Source of the DNA: Tidjanibacter sp.
Lineage (GTDB): Bacteria > Bacteroidota > Bacteroidia > Bacteroidales > Rikenellaceae
DNA: 64,000 nucleotides
Direction: 5' to 3'
Assembly (NCBI GenBank): GCA_017936605.1
Contig: JAGBFH010000006.1
Location: forward strand, 1-64,000
Shown: positions 51,298-60,540 of the stretch, piece after piece
Numbering within the stretch: the first letter of the stretch is position 1
Layout of the letters: the number at the start of each line of letters is the position of its first letter
Notes under the pieces: generated by a model
Told to the model about the DNA's origin: nothing
Seen by the model: the letters and a program-made list of their open reading frames with translations, nothing else
Databases searched by the model: none
Position numbers and translations under genes: made by a program

Positions 51298-52428
51298 ATG
51301 AAATTTTATAAATTTTTATCAGCCGCATTTATGGCACTTGCAGTAGTTGGCTGCGAGGACCCCAACAATGACGATGATCCCAGTAAAGATGATCCCAGCA
51401 CCGTAACTGACGCCTACACTATTGCTGTCGACAAACAGACCGTTGAGGCCGATGGCGTGGACTATGTGACTTTCCAGATTCTCGACAAGGACGGCAACGA
51501 TGTTCTTGTGAATGAGGATGGCTCGGATAGCGACCTGCTGAGCAAGACCTACTTCGTTATGGCCGACTCGGGCAAACGCTTGGAGAGGAAGACCAAAACT
51601 TTCAGCTCGATTCGCAATGGCGAGTATGAGTTCTACGCTACCGTTCGTGGCGAGAAGACCGCAAACACCGTGAAGGTGACCGTTCAGAATCGTGGCAACT
51701 ATGAGAAATATCAGCAGAAGGTGTGCGTCTATCAGCTCACCGCTACCTGGTGTGGCTACTGCCCCCAGATGACCGAGGGCCTCGGCCTGCTCCGCAATGG
51801 TGCGAATGGCGACAATGTGATTATTATGGCTTGCCACGCACAGGACGACTACGCTCTTCCCTGGGAGAATGAATACAAATATGATCTCGGCACTTATGTC
51901 CTTGTTTCCCACGGTGGTAGCGGCTACCCCTACGCTGTTTACGATATGAGCTTTGGCAACGGTCAGCGCACCGAGAGTATTCTCAACTCGCTCGTTGAGG
52001 GTCAGCTCCAGTCGGCACCCGCAACCTGTGGTGTGAAGATTTCGGAGGCTACCATCGACGGTCTTGGTAACGCAACCATCACCGCTTCGGTCAAGGCCGA
52101 CAAGGCGGGTACTTTCGACCTCGGCTATGCTATCTTGGCCGACAACCAGCCCAGCAAGGGTGGTACCGAGTCGATTTACAACGATGTTGTTGCAGCCGTT
52201 TCGAAGAACTTTGTGAAGATGCAGGACGATACCAAGGTGAGCCTTGCAGCAGGCGAGGAGTTCACCAAGACTTTCACCGTGAAGGTAGAGCCTTTCAAGG
52301 GTGTTAGCTTCAGCCCCGACAACTACAAAGTTGTAGTCTTTGCTCACAGCGATGCTCACGGCAAAAAGCAGGTTGACAATGCCAATGCTTGTGGCTTCGG
52401 CGAGAGCGTAGACTATATTCTGAACTAA
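51298..52428 (+). CDS. Omp28-type surface lipoprotein with CxxC
   Basis: 376 residues. Lipobox Cys19 followed by EDPNNDDDPSKDDP. One beta domain (about 38-130), then the thioredoxin-like domain with TATWCGYCPQMT (C152, C155) and SGYPYAVYD as the cis-proline loop near residue 213. It ends NANACGFGESVDYILN, typical of Omp28-like C-termini. It is the closest of the three plus-strand Omp28 proteins to the minus-strand one in its CGYC motif. Confidence 0.85.
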   Translation: MKFYKFLSAAFMALAVVGCEDPNNDDDPSKDDPSTVTDAYTIAVDKQTVEADGVDYVTFQILDKDGNDVLVNEDGSDSDLLSKTYFVMADSGKRLERKTKTFSSIRNGEYEFYATVRGEKTANTVKVTVQNRGNYEKYQQKVCVYQLTATWCGYCPQMTEGLGLLRNGANGDNVIIMACHAQDDYALPWENEYKYDLGTYVLVSHGGSGYPYAVYDMSFGNGQRTESILNSLVEGQLQSAPATCGVKISEATIDGLGNATITASVKADKAGTFDLGYAILADNQPSKGGTESIYNDVVAAVSKNFVKMQDDTKVSLAAGEEFTKTFTVKVEPFKGVSFSPDNYKVVVFAHSDAHGKKQVDNANACGFGESVDYILN

Positions 52429-52454
52429 TAAGCGAAAGAGAAATAGAGAGAGAA

Positions 52455-53603
52455 ATGAACAAAATCTCAAAATACTTTGCAATGGTGGCCCTGGCTGCCG
52501 CCTCTCTGCTGATGGGCTCGTGCCACGGCCAGAGCGACGATGAGTTGCCCGAGCCTACCGACCCCAAGACCGAGGTGCCCGATGGTACGCTGCGCATCTT
52601 TGCCGACAAGACCGAGATTATGGCCGACGGCAACGACCTTGTGACCTTCACCGTGATGTTTGGCAAGGAGGATGTGAGTGAGGCCAAGACCCTCCAACTC
52701 ATCCGCACCTATGAGGGCAAGGATACCTATATGCCCTATGGAGTAAATACTTTCTCGAGCGTGGTGCCCGCCACCTACACTTTCCGTGCGGAGTACTACC
52801 AATCGGGTAAGTACTATACGGACAACAATGTGACCGTGACCGTGAAGCCTGCCAGCGCCGGCGGTGAGACTAAGTCCTATGCACAGAACATCTTGGGCCT
52901 CCAGTTCACCTCCACCGGCTGTGTGAACTGCCCCACGCTGAGCACCAACCTCAAGGCCATACAGGCAGAGATGCCCGGCAAGATGTCGGTTGTGTCGTTC
53001 CACCAGAATTTCAATAATATCGACGCAATGACACACCCGATGACGGCTGCCTACTATAAGCAGATTAAGCGTCAGGGTCTGCCCCAGTTCAATGCCAACC
53101 TCATCATCAACGACGAGTACATTACCATCTCGAGCTACACCGAGATTCTGGATATCCTCTCGCTCGTGGAGGAGGAGTACCCCGCAACTTGTGGTGTGGC
53201 CGTTCAGTCCTCGCGCCAGGTGGGCGGCTCTGCCGACCAACTGAAAGTCGAGGTGAAGGTTACCTCCAATACTCCCGCCGTTCACCGCTACCAGATTTTC
53301 CTCGTGGAAGACGGCGTTATGGATGTGCAGGAGGGCCACGGCGGACTCTATGAGCACAACAATGTACTGCGTACGACCTCGTCGGATAATGTCTATGGCG
53401 ATGTGCTCAACGAGGGCGTGCCTATGCAGGTGGGTGTGGAGGTCAAAGCCGAGCGCACAATTACCATCCCAGTGGGTTGCAATGTGGAGAATATGAGGGT
53501 CATTGTGGCTGCCTTTGTGAGCTACGATGGCGGCTCGACCTATGTTGTGAACAACTGCGCCGAGTGTAAAGCAGGCGAGGGTGTGGATTATGAACTGAAC
53601 TAA
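52455..53603 (+). CDS. Omp28-type surface lipoprotein with CVNC motif
   Basis: 382 residues from ATG 52455, chosen because the lipoprotein signal (MNKISKYFAMVALAA to GSC, Cys23) starts here and the upstream in-frame ATG overlaps the previous gene. HGQSDDELPEPTDPK follows the Cys. Active-site position FTSTGCVNCPTL (C156, C159), cis-proline loop QGLPQFNANL near residue 217. The C-terminus reads NNCAECKAGEGVDYELN, with another CxxC. Confidence 0.83.
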   Translation: MNKISKYFAMVALAAASLLMGSCHGQSDDELPEPTDPKTEVPDGTLRIFADKTEIMADGNDLVTFTVMFGKEDVSEAKTLQLIRTYEGKDTYMPYGVNTFSSVVPATYTFRAEYYQSGKYYTDNNVTVTVKPASAGGETKSYAQNILGLQFTSTGCVNCPTLSTNLKAIQAEMPGKMSVVSFHQNFNNIDAMTHPMTAAYYKQIKRQGLPQFNANLIINDEYITISSYTEILDILSLVEEEYPATCGVAVQSSRQVGGSADQLKVEVKVTSNTPAVHRYQIFLVEDGVMDVQEGHGGLYEHNNVLRTTSSDNVYGDVLNEGVPMQVGVEVKAERTITIPVGCNVENMRVIVAAFVSYDGGSTYVVNNCAECKAGEGVDYELN

Positions 53604-53646
53604 CAAAGATTTTTCCACCAGGAGAAAAGAAATAAAGTATAGAGAG

Positions 53647-54696
53647 ATGAAACTTATTAGGAAAATTGCACTCTTTATGGCTGTGGCTGTGGGCTTTGCT
53701 TCGTGTCACGGTGTGGAGGACGATAGCGTTGGTGTAACCCTCGAGGCGAGCGCGCTCACTATTGTTGCCGATGGTCAGCAGAGCGTAACCTTCGAGGTGC
53801 TCTACGGTGCGTCGGTGGTTAGTGCCGAGGCCGAGATTTACCTGACAAGCCACCCTGACAGGGGCTTCTCGGGTACTTCGTTCAGCACCACCGAGGCTGG
53901 CGAGTATATCTTCCAGGCCATCTACCGCGACCAGAGCTCCAATCAGGTGAAGATTACCGCTACGGAGCCTGTGGGACCCCACGAGAGCCGCTTCGAGCGC
54001 CACATCTGCGTAATGGACCTCACGGGTACTTGGTGTACCTTCTGCCCCGACGGTATGACCAAACTCAACTTCTATGTCCAGAAGAAGGAGTGGAAGGATA
54101 TTACACACATCCTGGCCATCCACGACAATACTCAGGGCGACGACCCTATGGGCCTTCCCCTTTCGTCGAAGATTATGGCCGACTATGGTAACTATGGCTA
54201 TCCTATGTTCGTGACCGACCTGAGGGATTCGGGCAGCCTGACTAATGATGTGGGCAATATCGTGCCCAGCTTCAATCGCTCCCTCGATGAGTTCCCCGCA
54301 CAGTGTGATGTGAAGTTCACCAGCTCGCTGGAGGGTAGGAATCTAAGCGTAGATGTAGACCTTTTTGCCGAGTTGGCGGGTAGTTATGCTGTGAGCGTCT
54401 TCCTTGTCGAGGACAACATCGTAGCTCCCCAGAAGGACGGCTCCATCACCCACCAGGAGTATAACCACAAACATGTGGTCAGGGCACTCCTTAATAATAA
54501 CTACAAGGGCGACTCGCTCGGCACACTTGCTGCCGAACAGGAGGGGTCAAAAACTTACACCTATACGCTCCCCGAGGAGTGGAAGGTGGAGGATATGACC
54601 ATTGTAGTGCTGGCTATCACCCCCGACGGCTATGTGAATAATGTGACCGCCGGTGTGCTGGGTGGAAGTGCTGACTACAAATATTTGGCCGAATAA
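53647..54696 (+). CDS. Omp28-type surface lipoprotein with CTFC motif
   Basis: 349 residues. Lipobox Cys20, then HGVEDDSVG. Beta domain to about 105, thioredoxin-like domain with LTGTWCTFCPDGM (C130, C133), cis-proline loop YGYPMFVTDL near residue 187. It lacks the C-terminal cysteine seen in the two preceding paralogues. 45 nt before the BACON lipoprotein gene. Confidence 0.83.
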   Translation: MKLIRKIALFMAVAVGFASCHGVEDDSVGVTLEASALTIVADGQQSVTFEVLYGASVVSAEAEIYLTSHPDRGFSGTSFSTTEAGEYIFQAIYRDQSSNQVKITATEPVGPHESRFERHICVMDLTGTWCTFCPDGMTKLNFYVQKKEWKDITHILAIHDNTQGDDPMGLPLSSKIMADYGNYGYPMFVTDLRDSGSLTNDVGNIVPSFNRSLDEFPAQCDVKFTSSLEGRNLSVDVDLFAELAGSYAVSVFLVEDNIVAPQKDGSITHQEYNHKHVVRALLNNNYKGDSLGTLAAEQEGSKTYTYTLPEEWKVEDMTIVVLAITPDGYVNNVTAGVLGGSADYKYLAE

Positions 54697-54741
54697 CCAC
54701 GAAAAATATTCATAACTAAACCAAAAAACCAAACAAAAATT

Positions 54742-57333
54742 ATGAGAAAATTTCTTTCATTCATCGCTGCGGCAGCAGCTGCTGTGATGATGTTCTCGTG
54801 TGAGGAGCCTGCTGCTCCTGCCGAGTTGAGAGTATCTCCCGAGAGCCTCTCTTTTGCAAGTGCCGCAGATAGTCAGACCGTTGACCTGCACGCAACTCAG
54901 GATTGGACCGCAGAGATTACCTCGGGTGCCGATTGGATTACCCTCGACCAGATGAGCGGTGCAGCCTACGACGGCGTGATTATCGTTGAGGTAACCGCCA
55001 ACACCACCGGTAGCGACCGTAGTGGTAGGGTGCTCTTCAAGAGCGGCGAGCTGAGCGCCGAGTTGCTCGTTGGACAGGGTAGCGGCTCGTCTGTTCCTGC
55101 CGGCCTTGTTATTCCCGACCCCATCTATCGTCCCGATGTATTCTCGCCCGTTGATTATGTGGCAGACTTGGCAGAGGGTGGTATGGACGGTGTGACCATC
55201 GAGATTACCGGCAAGGATACCAACAACTTCAAGTTCCAGGTTCGCCCCGGTGCAAATGTTCAGTCCTATCGTCTGGATGTTTATCCTCTGTGCCGCCTCT
55301 ACAACTCGCTCTATGAGAATGCTCGTCAGGGTGGTTCGAATATGAACACCCAGCTCTCGGCTGACGCTGTGGAGTCGATGATTCGTGGCTTCATCTTCGA
55401 TTCGTCGGGCGCAGGTGCCTACACCTTCTCGACGAACAATATGGAGGACTATATGAACCACGAGTTCGACTGGATGAACACCCCCTATGCACAGGCTAAG
55501 GTTGTGCCCGATTGCGAGTATGTAATCGCTGCTGTTGGTTGCTTCGACTCGGAGGGTACCGACCAGGGTGACCTGACTCTCTGCTATGTTCGCACCCCCT
55601 ACAAGAACCTCATCGGTACTCCCGCAGTGGGTATGGACATCATCACCAGCTACACCGCAATGCAGGTGACCTACCTCCCCAATGACGATTGCAAGTACTT
55701 CTACCAGTGGGTATCGAACGAGAGCGACCTTCAGCCCTACATCGACGCCTACGGCGACAAGATGTACATCGACTTTATGCGTAACGCCGTTTACGATCCC
55801 ACCTCGCGTGAGGACCTTGAGAACCACACCTATTATATCAACTTCGGCCTGTCGGCTTCGGCAGATGTGCCCCTGATGGCAACCGCTGTTGGTCTTGACA
55901 AGAACTACACCCCCTCCGAGGAGTTCCAGAGCGAGGTGTTCAGCCTTATGCAACGCCCCGAGGAGAGCGAGGATGCCTACTCGAAGATTACCGTTGACAA
56001 GGACCACATCGGTGCAAGTGTATTCTGGCTCGATGTAGAGATGGGCGCAAACTGCTCGGCTGCCGTTATGAAGGTTATGTCCAAAGAGCAGGCAGAGTCG
56101 CTCAAAGAGCTTGACGAGGCAGCACAGGCAGCACAGGCTGAGTTTATCTACCAGGACGGCTGGGGCTTTGGCAATGTGAACTATAAGTACAACCGCGAGA
56201 CCGATGAGCTCTTCGGCTCGGGTTACTCGATGAGTGAGCCTTGGGTTTCTTGCGAGCCCGACACCGAGTATGTGATTGTTTGGACCGCTATGAACCAGTA
56301 CAAACAGCTTGCTCCCCTGCAGTTCTCGGAGGTTATCAAGACCAAATCCATTGAGAAAAACAATCCCGCTGCAAGTAAGGAGAATGCTGTTCTCAACCTG
56401 AGCCACACCGGTGTTCAGCAGGTACATATTGAGTTCACCTACGACTTCGACAAGACCGCGAAGATTCACTTCCAGTACATCGAGGGCTTCGGTGGCGATG
56501 GCGTGAGCGTTCCCACTCAGAACTCTTCTCGCGAGGAGCTCCTCTCGTTCCTCTACTCGGATGGCGACGCAGAGAAGGGTGCTTACTCGGCTAACCACTG
56601 GTGGACCGAGCCTCACGGCAAAGATAAGTGGACCGATATTCTCGACCCCAACACCACCTACACTATAGCTTATGTTGCAGAGGACTGGGACGGTGTTCTT
56701 GGTGAGGTGAGGTTTGCTTCGACCAAGACCGAGGCTTTGCAGGGCGGTGATAACCCTATTGCAAGCATCTCGGGTCAGCACACTGCAGCAGGTGTTCCTT
56801 ACTTCCTCTTCGAGATGGGTCAGGAGGCTATGCAGCTCTACTATCTGGTGAGCAACGATCCCGCACTGAACTTCAAGGACCTGGGCAACAAGAACAAACT
56901 CCGCTATAAGGATGTACTGCCTGGTTGGGAGGCCTTCTGTTTGAACTACTCTCTGAAGAGCTATGCAATGAAGATTGAGATGGAGGCCAGCCACGGCGAC
57001 ATCGCACTCTGTATCCCCATCGGTGGTTCCGCAGATGCTCCCGTTTACGGCGATCTGAGCCACCTCATCTTTGCCGATGGCGAGTTCCGTGATTTGGGCT
57101 ACTACTATCCCAATGAGCACAACCCCAGCAGCGTAGCTCCCGCTATGCAGAGCCTGCGCCAGAGCATCATCACCTCGCTTGAGCGCAATGTGGGCTATGT
57201 TCCCGCATCGGAGCTTCCCGAGGTAGAGTACGGCAAGAAGAGCGTACGCTTCGGTGAGGTTAGCGGCCAGGGCGTGAGTGTTAACCTCGATTACGAGAAA
57301 TTCTCCTCGCACCCCAAAGCAAGTGGAAAATAG
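54742..57333 (+). CDS. BACON-domain surface lipoprotein
   Basis: 863 residues. Lipobox Cys20 (VMMFSC) followed by EEPAAPAE. One BACON domain at about residues 27-115 (LRVSPESLSFASAADSQTV, DWTAEITSGADWITLD). The rest is a series of FN3-like beta domains (CDY/YVIAAVGCFDSEG near 260, EYVIVWTAMNQYKQ near 510). BACON domains are associated with glycan or mucin binding in Bacteroidetes, though the ligand here is unknown. Last gene of the operon; a terminator follows. Confidence 0.85.
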   Translation: MRKFLSFIAAAAAAVMMFSCEEPAAPAELRVSPESLSFASAADSQTVDLHATQDWTAEITSGADWITLDQMSGAAYDGVIIVEVTANTTGSDRSGRVLFKSGELSAELLVGQGSGSSVPAGLVIPDPIYRPDVFSPVDYVADLAEGGMDGVTIEITGKDTNNFKFQVRPGANVQSYRLDVYPLCRLYNSLYENARQGGSNMNTQLSADAVESMIRGFIFDSSGAGAYTFSTNNMEDYMNHEFDWMNTPYAQAKVVPDCEYVIAAVGCFDSEGTDQGDLTLCYVRTPYKNLIGTPAVGMDIITSYTAMQVTYLPNDDCKYFYQWVSNESDLQPYIDAYGDKMYIDFMRNAVYDPTSREDLENHTYYINFGLSASADVPLMATAVGLDKNYTPSEEFQSEVFSLMQRPEESEDAYSKITVDKDHIGASVFWLDVEMGANCSAAVMKVMSKEQAESLKELDEAAQAAQAEFIYQDGWGFGNVNYKYNRETDELFGSGYSMSEPWVSCEPDTEYVIVWTAMNQYKQLAPLQFSEVIKTKSIEKNNPAASKENAVLNLSHTGVQQVHIEFTYDFDKTAKIHFQYIEGFGGDGVSVPTQNSSREELLSFLYSDGDAEKGAYSANHWWTEPHGKDKWTDILDPNTTYTIAYVAEDWDGVLGEVRFASTKTEALQGGDNPIASISGQHTAAGVPYFLFEMGQEAMQLYYLVSNDPALNFKDLGNKNKLRYKDVLPGWEAFCLNYSLKSYAMKIEMEASHGDIALCIPIGGSADAPVYGDLSHLIFADGEFRDLGYYYPNEHNPSSVAPAMQSLRQSIITSLERNVGYVPASELPEVEYGKKSVRFGEVSGQGVSVNLDYEKFSSHPKASGK

Positions 57334-57348
57334 TGAGATAGAATAGGG

Positions 57349-57384
57349 AAAAAGGGGCGGTTTTGAAAAAAATCGTCCCTTTTT
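57349..57384 (+). terminator. Terminator of the plus-strand surface operon
   Basis: 16-bp stem with G-T pairs (AAAAAGGGGCGGTTTT / AAAATCGTCCCTTTTT), 4-nt loop, followed by more T. Confidence 0.85.
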
Positions 57385-57416
57385 TTGTTTTTTTACGGAG
57401 AAAAAAGTTATATTTG
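57384..57416 (+). promoter_or_regulatory. Promoter of the DUF4988 lipoprotein gene
   Basis: -33 TTTG (57384-57387), 21-nt spacer, -7 TATATTTG (57409-57416). The leader is about 105 nt. The -33 overlaps the T run of the preceding terminator. Confidence 0.75.
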
Positions 57417-57530
57417 TGTTTGAGTAAAAGCCTTAAAAGATTTGCCGACCACGGCCGATTGTTGATGGATTTACTTCAATGTGCTGAAACACAACTAATT
57501 AACTCATTTTATTAACCAAAAACTAATTGT

Positions 57531-60407
57531 ATGAAAAGATTTTTCCGTAATCTGAAATCTTTGGCAATGGTTGCAGTTGTTGGCTTGGCAACCCTCACCG
57601 TATCGTGCTACGACGATACCGAGTTGCGCGACAGCATCAACGCTAACACTGAGAACATTGCAGACCTTACCGCACGCGTAGAGGCTCTGGAGATTAAACT
57701 CGGCAACGAGGTTAACGCTCTGAAGGCTCTTATCGCAGATGAGATTGCAAAGGTAAACGATGCAATCGAGGCTGTTGAGGACAAAATCGTCATTGCTGCT
57801 GCTGAGCAGAACGCAAATGGCGAGTGGGTTCTTACCCTTGCTAACGGCAAGACCGTTACCGTTTATCCCCAGTACGAGGAGAACAACAACGGTTTGCTCA
57901 CCACTGTTAAGGAGAATGGCGTTTACTACTGGGCACAGATCGTAGACGGCGTAGCTACCAAACTCGTTGACGAGAATGGTCAGGGCTATGCAGTTCACCA
58001 CGCAACCGTAGTTCCCGAGATTCCCGAGGGTCACGATGCTCCCCAGGTTCGCGTAAACGACGAGGGCTTCAATGAGGTATCGTTCGACGGTGGTCAGAGC
58101 TGGATTCAGCTTGGTGGCGGTGGCGATGCTGGTCTGTTCCAGAGCGTTACTTGCACCGAGAACACCATCACCTTCGTTCTGAACGGCGGTCAGGAGTTCA
58201 CCGTAACTCTTCCCGAGCCTTTCAACTTCGAGGTAGACGGCAACAAAGTATTCCTCTCGGCAGAGCAGGCTATTGATGTTAAGATGAAAGTTTCCGGCAT
58301 CAAAGACCTCACCATTATCGCTAAACCCGAGGGTTGGAATGTTGCTATCAATGGCAACAAACTCAATGTTGTAGCTCCCGCACAGGCAGCTATCGACGGT
58401 GGCGAGGTAGAGAAAACCGGTGCTGTTAAGGTTCTTGGTATCACCAACGACAACCAGGCTGTCATCGGCAAACTCTTCGTTTCGGTTGACAAGGGTGTTT
58501 ACATCAGCTTTGGCGAGCGCGAGGTTTATGTTGGTATGGACGAGAACTACGATCCCGTATACGAGGTAACCAACGCCGTTATCTTCGACAACCAGATGAC
58601 CTATCTTGCAGAGGATTCGTACACCGGTGAGATGGTAGAGCGGCCCCAGCCTCTGATGGTTGGTATCTTCCCCAAAGGTGAGTTCACTATGGAGCAGCTC
58701 GCTTCTGAGCTCGCACAGGGTTGGTATGGTAACTATCCCTACGAGAGCCAGAATGTTTACGAGAATGGCGAGACCGCATTTGCATTCAATAAATTCTTTG
58801 CTGACAGCTGGTCGGGTGAGGTTATTCCCTTCGAGCCCGGTGCAAGCTACATTATCTTTGCTGCTCCTTATGTAAGCAAAGGTATGGGTGCAGAGATTAA
58901 CCCCGACGATATCGTTACCTATGAGTATGTAAACACTGCTCTCGTTGTAGAGGAGGTTTCGACCAGCGTATTCGATGTTCAGATTAGCGTGAACATCAGT
59001 GGCTTCGAGGGCTACCGCTACTACCTCATTGAGGCTCAGTATGACTGGGAGGAAGAGTGGAATATGGCAGCTGAGTGGAATGAGCCCTTCGGTACCGAGG
59101 GTACCTATGAGAAATTCGAGGGTTCGCTCTTCGAGTTCGGTTCGACCGGCAATCTCTCTGCTCGTCCCGGCACTCTCTATAACCTTGTTATTGCTCCCAT
59201 CATCGATGGCGAGTGCCTGAAAGAGAATGTTAAGGTATTCACCTTCAAGACTACCAATGCAACTGCTGGCGGTAGCGTAAATCCCGTCTTCACCGAGGGC
59301 AATACCGACTATAGCAATATCCGCGTTGATGTTGCTGCCGCTGGTGCAAAGATGACCTACTACAGCTGGTTCAATGAGGAGAACTACGCAGAATATGAGG
59401 GTGACGATGAGCTCCTCTTCGAGACCGTAACCGAGAACGGCTACATCAAACTCGATGAGAACTTCTCGATTACCAACAGTGGTCTTTCGCAGGGTGTTTC
59501 GCGTTGGCTCGTTGCTTACTCGATTGACAAAGACGGTAAGTACGGCTCGCTCGTTAAACAGAAATTCACCACCAAGGTATTCCAGTTCAGCGAGACTATG
59601 ACCATCGCTATCGACGAGTTCAAGATGAGCGATATGGGTACTGAGGCTTGGGTTAAGGTTAGCGTAACCGGCAACACCAGCGAGATCGTTCAGTATCGTT
59701 ATGCAAACATCAGCAACGAGTTCTCGTGGACCTATACCTACGGTGGCACCATCGAGTCTGCTGCTCAGTATGTTGCAACTGTTCCCAATGCTTACTATGG
59801 TCCCAAGTTCGTTGATCCTACCACGGACCTCGATGAGAATGGTTACATCCACATCCAGAACCTTGCAATTGGCGAGACCTACAACTTCGTTATTATCGCA
59901 TTCGATGCAGATGGTAATGTGACTCCCGGTGTTGGTAAGACCTACACTCCCGAGATGAACGCAACTCTCATCTATGCTGACGAGGAGGGTTGGGCAGAGG
60001 CTGCTCCTACCGTAGTTATTGGCGAGAAAGATATCTACCAGATGAAAGGTATGAATTATGCTGACTACACCTACACTGTTACTCCTAAGGCTGGCACCGC
60101 TCGTTTCTGGTACCGCTATATGAGTAGCGAGTATGAGGCTACCTATAACACCCCCTGGACCCTTATGCAGTATATGGTTACCAATGTTGGCACCAGCGAG
60201 TGGTATTCGCAGGTATGCGAGGGTGACCAGCCTCTCACTGTTGAGGTATGGGAGCAGTGGGTAAGCGCTGACTACAACATCTATGTAACTTGGCAGGACG
60301 CTGATGGCAACTTCTACGAGTGCGTTAAGACTCCTATCTACACCGCTGAGGAGATTGGTACTCCCGAGGAGGGTGGTGAGGCTGGCGATCCCGGTATCAT
60401 GTTGTAA
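57531..60407 (+). CDS. DUF4988-type surface lipoprotein with N-terminal coiled coil
   Basis: 958 residues. Lipobox Cys26 (TLTVSC) followed by YDDTELRD. Residues about 30-90 form a heptad coiled coil (NTENIADLTARVEALEIKL), probably a trimeric stalk, followed by a DUF4988-like region with GKTVTVYPQYEENNNGLLT and beta-rich domains. More T-ending codons than its neighbours and an own promoter suggest strong, independent expression. Some relatives are annotated as polysaccharide lyase-like, but no catalytic motif is visible here. Confidence 0.8.
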   Translation: MKRFFRNLKSLAMVAVVGLATLTVSCYDDTELRDSINANTENIADLTARVEALEIKLGNEVNALKALIADEIAKVNDAIEAVEDKIVIAAAEQNANGEWVLTLANGKTVTVYPQYEENNNGLLTTVKENGVYYWAQIVDGVATKLVDENGQGYAVHHATVVPEIPEGHDAPQVRVNDEGFNEVSFDGGQSWIQLGGGGDAGLFQSVTCTENTITFVLNGGQEFTVTLPEPFNFEVDGNKVFLSAEQAIDVKMKVSGIKDLTIIAKPEGWNVAINGNKLNVVAPAQAAIDGGEVEKTGAVKVLGITNDNQAVIGKLFVSVDKGVYISFGEREVYVGMDENYDPVYEVTNAVIFDNQMTYLAEDSYTGEMVERPQPLMVGIFPKGEFTMEQLASELAQGWYGNYPYESQNVYENGETAFAFNKFFADSWSGEVIPFEPGASYIIFAAPYVSKGMGAEINPDDIVTYEYVNTALVVEEVSTSVFDVQISVNISGFEGYRYYLIEAQYDWEEEWNMAAEWNEPFGTEGTYEKFEGSLFEFGSTGNLSARPGTLYNLVIAPIIDGECLKENVKVFTFKTTNATAGGSVNPVFTEGNTDYSNIRVDVAAAGAKMTYYSWFNEENYAEYEGDDELLFETVTENGYIKLDENFSITNSGLSQGVSRWLVAYSIDKDGKYGSLVKQKFTTKVFQFSETMTIAIDEFKMSDMGTEAWVKVSVTGNTSEIVQYRYANISNEFSWTYTYGGTIESAAQYVATVPNAYYGPKFVDPTTDLDENGYIHIQNLAIGETYNFVIIAFDADGNVTPGVGKTYTPEMNATLIYADEEGWAEAAPTVVIGEKDIYQMKGMNYADYTYTVTPKAGTARFWYRYMSSEYEATYNTPWTLMQYMVTNVGTSEWYSQVCEGDQPLTVEVWEQWVSADYNIYVTWQDADGNFYECVKTPIYTAEEIGTPEEGGEAGDPGIML

Positions 60408-60426
60408 TTCAGATAACCCTTTATAG

Positions 60427-60458
60427 AAAAAGGTGTCCGAGAAATCGGACACCTTTTT
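60427..60458 (+). terminator. Terminator of the DUF4988 lipoprotein gene
   Basis: Perfect 14-bp stem AAAAAGGTGTCCGA / TCGGACACCTTTTT with a GAAA loop, 20 nt after the stop. Confidence 0.92.
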
Positions 60459-60540
60459 TTGTCGGCCAGTAGTTAAGTTGAGAGTAATATGTAGTTGGCT
60501 GTTTACAGACAACTGTTTACTGATAACTGACTACTGATAA

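Noticed and set aside
54757..57312. An 851-codon minus-strand frame opposite the BACON lipoprotein gene
   Set aside because: Shadow of a gene with clear signal peptide and BACON domain.
57504..60512. A 1002-codon minus-strand frame opposite the DUF4988 lipoprotein gene
   Set aside because: Same artefact; the plus strand has a promoter, lipoprotein signal and terminator.
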